Source: Bordetella sp. LUAb4
Lineage (GTDB): Bacteria; Pseudomonadota; Gammaproteobacteria; Burkholderiales; Burkholderiaceae_B
NCBI RefSeq assembly: GCF_021325795.1
Contig: NZ_JAHPZX010000005.1
Location: 124,001-188,000 of the forward strand
Length of the DNA stretch: 64,000 nucleotides
Reading direction: 5' to 3'
Shown: one piece after another, positions 50,901-57,669 of the stretch
How positions within the stretch are numbered: position 1 is the first letter of the stretch
How the letters are laid out: every line of letters begins with the position of its first letter
The notes under the pieces: generated by a model
What the model was told of the DNA's origin: nothing
The model's input: the letters and a program-made list of their open reading frames with translations, nothing else
The model's database searches: none
Program-made: the position numbers and the translations under genes

Positions 50901-51777
50901 GCCGCCTACCTTGATCGAGATCGGCAGCCTGCGTGAACTCAAGCGTGAAGTGTTCGGTCCCGTGCTGCATGTGGTGCGCTATCAGCGCGACCAGCTCGAT
51001 GGCCTGCTCGACGACATCAATGGCAGCGGCTACGGCCTGACTTTCGGTGTGCATACGCGCATCGATGAAACCATCGCCCACGTCACCCGGCGCATCCATG
51101 CCGGCAATATGTACGTCAACCGCAATATCGTCGGCGCGGTGGTGGGCGTGCAGCCCTTCGGCGGCGAAGGCTTGTCGGGAACGGGCCCCAAGGCGGGCGG
51201 ACCACTGTATATGTATCGCCTGTTGTCGCAGCGTCCGCAGGGACTGCCGGCGGGGTTGGCGGCGGGATCGGGTTCGGCCGCGGGTTCGGCCACGAATGGA
51301 GCAAGCCTGCCTTTTTCCGTGACCTTGCCGGGCCCGACGGGGGAATCGAACACCTATCGCCTGGAGCCGCGCGGCATCGTGCTGTGCGCGGCGGCCACCG
51401 AGGCTGGTGCGCTGGCGCAAGTGGCGGTGGCGCGCGCCAGCGGCAACCGCGTCCTGTTCGTCGACAACGCCGCTACGCGCGCCGTGCAGCAGGGGCTGGA
51501 CGCCGAACAGCGCACGCAAGTGACGCTGGTGGCCGATGCCGACCTGGACCAGGCCGACTACCAGGCCGCCTTGTTCGAGGGCGATGGCGATGCCTTGCTG
51601 GTGTTCCAGCGCCGCATCGCCGCGCGTGATGGCGCCATCGTGCCGGTACAGGGCCTGACCAGCGAGGCCTTGAGCCAGGGCGAGCAGTATGTGACGGATC
51701 GCCTGTTGGCGGAGCGCTCCATCAGCGTCAATACGGCCGCCGCGGGCGGCAACGCCAACCTGATGACGATAGGGTAG
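47923..51777 (+). CDS. putA: Trifunctional PutA: proline dehydrogenase, P5C dehydrogenase and DNA-binding autorepressor
   Basis: A 1284-residue PutA. Residues 1-48 form a ribbon-helix-helix DNA-binding domain (TTTLGVKVDDALRDRLKNAA). The FAD-dependent proline dehydrogenase barrel contains RLVKGAYWDSEIKRAQ near residue 424. The P5C dehydrogenase domain has Glu879 (ETGGQN) and the nucleophile Cys913 (GQRCSALR). A Gly/Ala/Ser linker (about 1107-1127) leads to the C-terminal domain ending ISVNTAAAGGNANLMTIG. It oxidises proline to glutamate and, in related bacteria, represses its own promoter when proline is absent. Here it lies inside an operon, so its operator should be upstream of the first gene. 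Confidence 0.97.
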   Translation: MATTTLGVKVDDALRDRLKNAAAKLNCTPHWLHKQAIVSYLDRIERGQLPAEISHYNGGLHAGAEDADLPSQAQTPPFFEFGQDVQPQSVLRAAITAAYRRPEPECVALLLGQARVANPEKVHAMAAGLVKSLRGKRTGGGVEGLIQEFSLSSQEGVALMCLAEALLRIPDRATRDALIRDKISHGDWKSHMGSSPSMFVNAATWGLMLTGKLVAVNSEQSLSRAVTRLIGKGGEPLIRKGVNIAMRMMGEQFVSGQSISEALANNRKMEAKGYGYSYDMLGEAATTSADADRYYASYEQAIQAIGKASAGRGIYQGPGISIKLSALHPRYSRAQRERVMNELLPRVLQLTRLARSYDIGLNIDAEEADRLEISLDLLEALCFDPELEGWNGIGFVIQAYQKRAPFVIDYVIDLARRSRHRLMIRLVKGAYWDSEIKRAQIDGLEGYPVYTRKIYTDVSYLACARKLLAAPEAVFPQFATHNAYTLSAIYQMAGQNYYPGQYEFQCLHGMGESLYDEVVGAAGQGKLNRPCRIYAPVGTHETLLAYLVRRLLENGANTSFVNRIGDDSVSIDELVEDPVEAAQAIVPLGAPHEKIPLPRELYGTAASGARLNSQGLDLSNEHRLASLSAALLASTATPWRATPTVGENLVWDDERAQAVRNPADLRDVVGHVLEAREADVEDALRHAVAGAPIWQSTPVPERAQCLRRAAQLFEEQMQTLLGLIVREAGKSLSNAIAEVREAVDFLRYYADQAEREFDNHSHRPLGPVLCISPWNFPLAIFTGQVAAALAAGNTVLAKPAEQTPLIAAQAVAMLRAAGVPADAVQLLPGRGETVGAALVGNPAVKGVMFTGSTEVARLIARSLAERLDDAGHPIPLIAETGGQNAMIVDSSALAEQVVFDVLTSAFDSAGQRCSALRVLCLQEDSADHVLHMLRGAMDELRVGNPDHLSTDVGPVIDAEARDNIQRHIDAMRAAGKKVAQTTPLAAARHGTFVPPTLIEIGSLRELKREVFGPVLHVVRYQRDQLDGLLDDINGSGYGLTFGVHTRIDETIAHVTRRIHAGNMYVNRNIVGAVVGVQPFGGEGLSGTGPKAGGPLYMYRLLSQRPQGLPAGLAAGSGSAAGSATNGASLPFSVTLPGPTGESNTYRLEPRGIVLCAAATEAGALAQVAVARASGNRVLFVDNAATRAVQQGLDAEQRTQVTLVADADLDQADYQAALFEGDGDALLVFQRRIAARDGAIVPVQGLTSEALSQGEQYVTDRLLAERSISVNTAAAGGNANLMTIG

Positions 51778-51890
51778 GCGCAAGGGTAGGCGCAGGAAGC
51801 GCTGCGGGAAACGGTAACGGACGGTCGCGTGACAAGCGGACGGACATGGGATGACAATGAAGACCCTCACCAGGCATTGGAGTTCTTGAC

Positions 51891-53177
51891 ATGGCCGCTA
51901 TGCGCGCCCGCCTATCGTTTCTGCACACCGCGTTCAAGCGGCTTTCGTTGGGGCGGTTGTCGTCCGAGCGTGTTTCGTTCCAACGCGCTTCGTCGCGGTG
52001 CCACGCATCGGCGCCGTCCGCGCAGCGGGATTGCGCGCGCCGCTCGTTCCTGCTCCACGCAAGTGCGCTGGGGCTGGCACCGGCGTTGCTGGGACTGCCT
52101 GGCCTGGCCCGCGCGGCGGCCCAATGCGGTAACGGCGTACTGGTAGGTATGCCCACAGGCGCGCGCCAGGCCTTGCTGCATGAAGTGCTCGATCCCTTGC
52201 TGGCACCGGCCGGCCTGGTGCCGGTGTACCAGACCGCGAGCGCATTGGCGCAACGCACGCGCATCCGCGCTGAAGTCGGCGCGCGCCGGCCCTCGCTGGA
52301 TCTGGTGGTGCTGCGCGACCGTGATCTGCATGCGATACAGAGCGAAGGCGGCCTGGCGGCGATCGACGCACAGGCCGTTCCTCGCATGGCTCAATTATCC
52401 ACGCCTTTCAAAGGCTTGCCCGCTATCACCCACGCATGGACCGGGCTGGTGCTGGTCTACGACAAGAGCAAGTTCAAGACGCCGCCCGACAGCTTGGCGG
52501 CGTTGGTGGAAACGCCAGCCGCGGAGAGCGGCGCGGGGAAGGACGCAGCCCAAGAGTCGGGCAGAAATTCGAGCGCGAATTCGGCCAAGGACGGCACGGC
52601 GAAAGCTTCTGCCGAAGCGGCTGCAAAAGACCACATCGGCCTGCTCGACGGCATGGCCGCCACGCTGGCCGTGGCGGGTTCGCTGGCGGTGGGCAAGGGT
52701 GCGGCGGACCTCGAAGCGGGCCGGGCCTGGTTGACCGCGCTGCATGAACAAGGCGCGCGCGCCTATGCCGATGACGCGGCGTTGGCGCGGGCTTTCCGCC
52801 ATGGGCATGTCAGAGCCGCGCTGGTCTGGCGCTCCACCGTTTTGCAATGGAAGAAGGACGGGCTGGACCTGCCTTCGGTGGTGCCGCGCGAAGGCTTGAT
52901 TCCCGCGCTGTTCCAGGCCGCGCCGGTGGCCGCCGGCCCCGACCGCGCCTGCGCCGCCGCCTATCTGAACGCCTTGCTCGATCCCACCGTGCAGCAAGCC
53001 TTCGCGGCGCGCCTGTATCTGACGCCCACCATCGACGATGCCGCGCTGCCGCCGGAAACCCAGGCGGTGGCGTTCGCGCCCGCGGAAGTGGAGCGGATCG
53101 TCAAGCGCGATTTGGATCTGCTGGCCCGTAGTGAAACCGATCTGAATACGTTCTGGAGCAAGACTTTCCATTCCTAG
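51891..53177 (+). CDS. Tat-exported PotD-like binding protein, divergent copy
   Basis: A 428-residue periplasmic binding protein. An unusually long, Arg/Ser-rich N-region (about 46 residues) precedes a twin-arginine signal (CARRSFLLHASALGLAPALL). The body shows LVLVYDKSKFKTPPDSLAALV, very like the corresponding stretch of the second binding protein at 56202 (KEKFKTPPDS). Just after it there is an unstructured Ala/Ser/Lys/Glu insert (about residues 205-240). Overall it looks faster-evolving than its paralogue. The ATG at 51891 has GGAG at 51879-51882. Its ligand is presumably delivered to the same PotABC-type importer. Confidence 0.82.
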   Translation: MAAMRARLSFLHTAFKRLSLGRLSSERVSFQRASSRCHASAPSAQRDCARRSFLLHASALGLAPALLGLPGLARAAAQCGNGVLVGMPTGARQALLHEVLDPLLAPAGLVPVYQTASALAQRTRIRAEVGARRPSLDLVVLRDRDLHAIQSEGGLAAIDAQAVPRMAQLSTPFKGLPAITHAWTGLVLVYDKSKFKTPPDSLAALVETPAAESGAGKDAAQESGRNSSANSAKDGTAKASAEAAAKDHIGLLDGMAATLAVAGSLAVGKGAADLEAGRAWLTALHEQGARAYADDAALARAFRHGHVRAALVWRSTVLQWKKDGLDLPSVVPREGLIPALFQAAPVAAGPDRACAAAYLNALLDPTVQQAFAARLYLTPTIDDAALPPETQAVAFAPAEVERIVKRDLDLLARSETDLNTFWSKTFHS

Positions 53178-53252
53178 TCTTGTCGAGTGCAACCCGGCTC
53201 ACGCAGGCGCCGTCGCGCTGCCGCATGCGCCATTTCGTGCCGAAGGATTCTC

Positions 53253-54866
53253 ATGTCTGCCGACCCGTCTTACGCCGATTCCGAAGTGGGCGAAGAGTTG
53301 CGAGACCTCAATGCCGCCAAAGGATGGCACCCCGCCGTCGCCGCCACGTCGCGGGATCGCGGTGAGGGGCCATTCGGGCGCCTGGTGCTGCGTGGCGCCA
53401 CCGTCATCGACGGTACGGGGGCGCCGCCGTGGGGGCCTGTGGATATCGTCATCGAACGGGACCGTATCGTGGGGCTGGTCAACGTGGGCACGCCGCTCAA
53501 GGAGATCAATCCCGCGCGGCGGCCAGGCCCGGGCGATCACGAGATCGATTGCCACGGCAAGTTCGTCACGCCGGGTTTCGTCGATGCGCATGCGCACATC
53601 GGCACTCCCTATCATTCGATGAGCGGCATCGTGCCGCCGGCCGACTACATCTACAAACTGTGGCTGGCCCATGGCGTGACCACCATCCGCGAGATGGGCT
53701 CGATCAATGGCCTGGGTTGGAACCTGCAGCAGAAGGCGGCCTCTGAAAAGAATGAAATCGCCGCGCCCCACATTCTGGCGCACGCCTATTTCCCGGCGGT
53801 GAACGACCGCGTCAAGACCATCCACACGCCGCAGCAGGCGCGCGAATGGGTGCGCAAGATCAAGGCGCGCGGCGCCGACGGCATCAAGTTCTTCGGTGCT
53901 CCGCCCGCCATCATGCAGGCGGCCTTGGACGAGGCGCGCATCGAAGGCCTGCGGTCGGGCTGCCATCATGCGCAGATGGCGGTAACGCGGGTGAACTCCT
54001 TGAAGTCGGCGCAGTGGGGGCTGACCAGTTCCGAGCACTACTATGGCTTGCCGGAAGCGCTGTTCGAAAACCGTGTCGTGCAGAACTTCCCCACGGATTA
54101 CAACTACGGCGACGAGTACTTCCGGTTCGCCTTGGCCGGGCAGACCTTCATGCAAGCCGCGCAGCCGGGCAGCGCCAAATGGCGCGAGGTCATGGATGCT
54201 TTCCTGGAGGCGGGCCACACTTTCGTGCCGACCTTCAACATCTACGACGCCAACCGCGACCTGATGCGCGCGCGGCGCGCCGACTGGCACGACGACTACA
54301 CGTGGAAGGCAGTGTGGAAATACTTCCAGCCGCAGCGTGGCGGCCACGGCGCCTACTGGTATCGCTGGAGCACCACCAACGAAATCGAGTGGAAGCAGAA
54401 CTACCGGCTGTGGATGCAGTTCATCAACGAGTACAAGAACCTGGGCGGCCGGGTGTGTGCCGGCAGTGATTCGGGTTTCATCTTCCAGATCTATGGCTTC
54501 GGTTTCATCCGCGAGCTGGAGCTGTTGCAGGAAGCCGGCTTCCATCCGCTCGAGGTCCTGCGCGCGGCGACATCGGAAAGCGCGGCCTTGCTGGGCCTGG
54601 ATGGCGATACCGGGGTGGTGGATCTGGGCAAGCGCGCGGACCTGCTGGTACATGACCAGAATCCCCTTGAGGATTTCAAGCTGCTATACGGCACGGGTGC
54701 GATGCGCCTGAACGACGATACAGGCCAGGTCGAGTGGCAACGGGCCTTGCGCTACACCATCAAGGCCGGCATGGTGTATGACACCGCGCAGCTATTGGCG
54801 GATGTGCGTGAACTCGTACGCGGCAGCTGGGACGGCGATCCGGAGGGGCCGCCGCATGCGCGATGA
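53253..54866 (+). CDS. Amidohydrolase-family metal-dependent hydrolase
   Basis: A 537-residue amidohydrolase, longer than the first one. Landmarks are VLRGATVIDGTGAPPWG, the HxH motif in FVDAHAHIGTP, a likely bridging Lys in GADGIKFFGAPP, SGCHHAQ, SSEHYYG, and the catalytic Asp in CAGSDSGF, followed by GKRADLLVHDQNPLED. A Trp/Tyr-rich insert (about residues 345-390) is unusual. It has no signal peptide. The ATG at 53253 fits an AAGGA site; an upstream frame extension is Arg-rich and unlikely. The substrate is unknown. Its stop overlaps the GTPase start. Confidence 0.88.
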   Translation: MSADPSYADSEVGEELRDLNAAKGWHPAVAATSRDRGEGPFGRLVLRGATVIDGTGAPPWGPVDIVIERDRIVGLVNVGTPLKEINPARRPGPGDHEIDCHGKFVTPGFVDAHAHIGTPYHSMSGIVPPADYIYKLWLAHGVTTIREMGSINGLGWNLQQKAASEKNEIAAPHILAHAYFPAVNDRVKTIHTPQQAREWVRKIKARGADGIKFFGAPPAIMQAALDEARIEGLRSGCHHAQMAVTRVNSLKSAQWGLTSSEHYYGLPEALFENRVVQNFPTDYNYGDEYFRFALAGQTFMQAAQPGSAKWREVMDAFLEAGHTFVPTFNIYDANRDLMRARRADWHDDYTWKAVWKYFQPQRGGHGAYWYRWSTTNEIEWKQNYRLWMQFINEYKNLGGRVCAGSDSGFIFQIYGFGFIRELELLQEAGFHPLEVLRAATSESAALLGLDGDTGVVDLGKRADLLVHDQNPLEDFKLLYGTGAMRLNDDTGQVEWQRALRYTIKAGMVYDTAQLLADVRELVRGSWDGDPEGPPHAR

Positions 54867-56148
54867 AGGGGGGAGCGCCGCGTCGTACAGGTTGACAGCG
54901 AATGCAACGAAGGGAACGGCGACGGCATCGAGCGAAGACACGCCGATTGATTTGATCATCCTGTCCGGTTTCCTCGGCAGTGGCAAGACGACGCTGCTGC
55001 TGGAGTATCTCAATGATGCGGGCACCGCCGACACCGGCGTCATCGTCAACGAGGTCGGCGAGATCGGCGTCGACGGCGTGATCGTGGCGGATGGCAGCGA
55101 TGCCGTGCCGATGACGCTATTGGCCAATGGCTGCGTCTGCTGCGCGATGCGCAGCAGCCTGGTCGATACGGTAGCCGCATTGCTCGACGCGCGGCGGCCG
55201 GCGGGGCAGCAGCGGGGGAACGGGACGGGGCCGGGGTATGGGTCCGAGCATGCGCCCGAGCTCGGGCCAAAGCGTGAGCCTTTACGCCGCATCATTCTTG
55301 AAACCAGCGGCGTGTCGCGCCCTGGGCCCATCCTCGCGGCCCTGGCCGATCCCGAACTTGCGCAACGCCGGCTGCGGGTGGTTGTCGTCAGCACCTATGA
55401 CTGCGTCACGGGCGCTTTACAGGCCGAACGCTTCGACGAGGCCAGCGCACAACTGGCAGCGGCGCAACGCATCGTGTTGACCAAGCTCGACCTGGCCGAC
55501 GAGCAGGACATCGCGCGCCACCGCGCGGTGATTGCCGGTATCAATCCGCTGGCGGATATCGTCGAGGCGTCTTCACGCTTGCAGGCCGCGCGCCGCGCCT
55601 TCGAAGATACGGCGCCAGCGCGCGACGCGGGCGTCGCATCCGCCGTGGCGGCGTTGCGGGCATCGGGCCGGGGCGGCCCGAGTGGTGCGCTGTGGCCCAC
55701 CGGCGCGCCTGGCAAGGAGAAAGCCACTTCCATCCAGAGGGCAGGCACGGTGCCGGACCGCGGGCGCATCGATCATCCACGCATCCATGTGCTGACGGCC
55801 GCGCTGGCCGAAGGCGCCGCGTGGGAAGACCTTGCCTTATGGCTGGATGATTTGTCCGCCTATTGCGGCGAGCGCCTCTTGCGCGTGAAGGCCGTGCTGC
55901 GGGTGAGCGATTGCGACGACCCCATCCTCATCCAGAGCGTCGGCACCACCTTCAGCGCGCCGCGCCGCTTGCGAGCTGGCGATGTGACGGACAACCTGTT
56001 CGTCATCATCACCCGCGACCTGGACGCGCAAGCGCTCAACACCATGGTGCAGCATGCGGCCGTCACGGTGCTGGCGTCACGGCCATCGGGCGCGGATTCC
56101 TTGAGGGTTATCTCCAATTCAGGCGAGGTCGCACTCCGCCCACAATGA
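54856..56148 (+). CDS. G3E-family (COG0523/CobW-like) metallochaperone GTPase
   Basis: A 430-residue GTPase. It has the P-loop GFLGSGKTT (residues 38-46), a metal-binding CxCC motif (GCVCCAMR, Cys93/95/96), ETSGVSRPGPIL, a TKLD guanine motif and a C-terminal CobW_C domain (IHVLTAALAEGAAW ... GERLLRVKAVLRV). Such proteins insert or supply metals, mostly Zn or Co, to client enzymes. Two low-complexity linkers (about 117-137 and 269-300) are not typical of the family. It overlaps the preceding amidohydrolase by 11 bp, so the two amidohydrolases are the obvious candidate clients. Confidence 0.9.
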   Translation: MRDEGGSAASYRLTANATKGTATASSEDTPIDLIILSGFLGSGKTTLLLEYLNDAGTADTGVIVNEVGEIGVDGVIVADGSDAVPMTLLANGCVCCAMRSSLVDTVAALLDARRPAGQQRGNGTGPGYGSEHAPELGPKREPLRRIILETSGVSRPGPILAALADPELAQRRLRVVVVSTYDCVTGALQAERFDEASAQLAAAQRIVLTKLDLADEQDIARHRAVIAGINPLADIVEASSRLQAARRAFEDTAPARDAGVASAVAALRASGRGGPSGALWPTGAPGKEKATSIQRAGTVPDRGRIDHPRIHVLTAALAEGAAWEDLALWLDDLSAYCGERLLRVKAVLRVSDCDDPILIQSVGTTFSAPRRLRAGDVTDNLFVIITRDLDAQALNTMVQHAAVTVLASRPSGADSLRVISNSGEVALRPQ

Positions 56149-56201
56149 GGCGCAACCGCGCGACAGAAAGCGCGGTAATTTTTCATGGAAGGAGTCTCGG
56201 C

Positions 56202-57257
56202 ATGCAAACCTGGCATCGCAATCGGCGTACTTTTTTGAAATCGGCAGCGGGGCTGGCAGTCGCCCCTGCGCTTCCCTTGATACCGGGCGTGGCGCGCGCC
56301 GCCGGCGGCGATGTGGTGGTCGGCACCTGGGGCGGTGATTATCAGAATTTCCTCCAGCAGTTCATCGGCCCGACCGCCAAGCAATTGGGCCTGGATGTGG
56401 TGTTCGATACCGGTAACGCGGTGCCCCGCATGACCAAGCTGAAAGCGGAAAAGAATTCGCGGCGCGGGTCCATGGACGTGGCCTTGCTGGGCGACCTGGA
56501 CATGTACGACGTGGCGCGCAGCGAGTGCCTGCACGACGTTACGGCCAAGCAGGTGCCGAACTTGGCGAACGTGTACGAGCAGTTCAAGACACCGTACTCG
56601 ATTCCGCACATCTTCAGCGCCATGGTCCTGGTGTACAACAAGGAAAAATTCAAGACCCCGCCGGACAGCTTCAACGTTGCGCTCGATCCTGCGTACAAGG
56701 GCCGCACCGGGTTCTCTGACATTCTGTTCAACTTCAACGGCATCTTCGTCGGCCTGGCGGCGGGCGGCGGCACCAACAGTTTCGAGCCGGGCAAGAAATT
56801 CCTGTCCGAGCTGGTGAAGAACCAGCCCAGGGTCTATCCGTCCAACGAAGCCGTGGCGGCCGCCTTCAAGTCCGGCGAAATCTGGATGGCCTGCATGTGG
56901 AAGGCGCGCGCGTTGCAGTGGCGCGATGCGGGCTTGCCGCTGGAGTTCGTGATCCCGAAAGAGGGCGCGATTCCGGTGACGTTCGAAGGCGGCCTGGCGC
57001 GCAACAGCCGCAATGCGGAAAACGGCTGGAAGTATCTCAACGCGATGCTGGATCCCGCTGGCCAGTTGCAGTTCGCCAAGGCCATGGGATATGCCCCGAC
57101 CGTGCACAACGCGCAATTACCGCCCGATCTGCAGGCGCGCGTGGGCTTCACCGAGGATGAAATCAAGCGTATTCACAAATACGATCTGAAAGCCCTGGTC
57201 GACAGCAAGAACGACTTCCTGGACTACTGGAACAAAGAGTTCAAAGCGAAGATTTGA
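56202..57257 (+). CDS. Tat-exported PotD-like binding protein
   Basis: A 351-residue periplasmic binding protein with a clean Tat signal (NRRTFLKSAAGLAVAPALPL). The PotD-like fold starts at VVVGTWGGDYQNFLQQFI, with PHIFSAMVLVYNKEKFKTPPDS and YPSNEAVAAAFKSGEIWMACMW. It ends FLDYWNKEFKAKI. A GGAAGGA ribosome site precedes the ATG. It is the last gene of the run before a strong terminator and is the better-conserved of the two binding proteins. It should feed the importer at 43572-46564. Confidence 0.92.
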   Translation: MQTWHRNRRTFLKSAAGLAVAPALPLIPGVARAAGGDVVVGTWGGDYQNFLQQFIGPTAKQLGLDVVFDTGNAVPRMTKLKAEKNSRRGSMDVALLGDLDMYDVARSECLHDVTAKQVPNLANVYEQFKTPYSIPHIFSAMVLVYNKEKFKTPPDSFNVALDPAYKGRTGFSDILFNFNGIFVGLAAGGGTNSFEPGKKFLSELVKNQPRVYPSNEAVAAAFKSGEIWMACMWKARALQWRDAGLPLEFVIPKEGAIPVTFEGGLARNSRNAENGWKYLNAMLDPAGQLQFAKAMGYAPTVHNAQLPPDLQARVGFTEDEIKRIHKYDLKALVDSKNDFLDYWNKEFKAKI

Positions 57258-57298
57258 GGGTAGGTCGGATCCGCGCCGCGCGCGTGGCAGCGTGAACG

Positions 57299-57328
57299 AA
57301 AGGGCTGGCATAGGGTTGCCAGCCCTTT
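57299..57328 (+). terminator. Terminator of the importer/putA operon
   Basis: AAAGGGCTGGCA pairs perfectly with TGCCAGCCCTTT (12-bp stem) around TAGGGT, 41 bp after the last stop codon. Confidence 0.85.
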
Positions 57329-57355
57329 GCATTAGCGCGGAGCTAGCGGCTTAGC

Positions 57356-57442
57356 GGCCCACAGCCACGGCCACAGCGACGGCCACGGCCACGGCCACAG
57401 CCACAGCCACGGCCACGGCCACAGACACGGCCACAGACACAG
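57356..57442. repeat. Hexanucleotide tandem repeat (CCACGG/CCACAG), about 14 copies
   Basis: An 87-bp run of 6-bp units alternating CCACGG, CCACAG and CGACGG with a few GACACA-type variants. It lies between the operon terminator and the phoX-type promoter. The only long frame through it is a Cys/Gly/Arg artefact. Confidence 0.92.
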
Positions 57443-57515
57443 TCCGGCGGCAGAACCCCCTGGCTGGGCATCGCGCCGCCCCGCGTGCAGAGCGCGCTAG
57501 CGCTATCCAGCAACC

Positions 57516-57535
57516 GGGCCGGCGTCAGCCGGCCC
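57516..57535. other. Perfect 8-bp GC hairpin
   Basis: GGGCCGGC and GCCGGCCC flank a GTCA loop, about 40 bp upstream of the Pho-box array. No T-run follows. Confidence 0.45.
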
Positions 57536-57573
57536 GATCCCCTCGTCGATCCGGACGAGCACAAACAATCTAC

Positions 57574-57617
57574 CTATCAAATTCCTTTTGATTAACTGAC
57601 AAGATCCTGTCAAATTC
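57574..57617 (+). promoter_or_regulatory. Tandem Pho boxes (PhoB sites) upstream of the PhoX-type gene
   Basis: Four 11-bp units stand in tandem: CTATCAAATTC, CTTTTGATTAA, CTGACAAGATC and CTGTCAAATTC. The last two match the 7-4-7 Pho-box pattern (CTGTCAT-like repeats spaced by 4 bp) well; the first two are weaker. The site ends about 50 bp before the phosphatase start, as expected for PhoB activation. Confidence 0.75.
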
Positions 57618-57669
57618 CACCGGCATCATGCGTGGCTCTCAACCCCCCATTCTCAACTGGAGAAGCCGC

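Noticed and set aside
57343-57564. A small Cys/Gly/Arg-rich frame across the hexanucleotide array
   Set aside because: The composition is produced by the 6-bp repeat itself; there is no conserved start or ribosome site.
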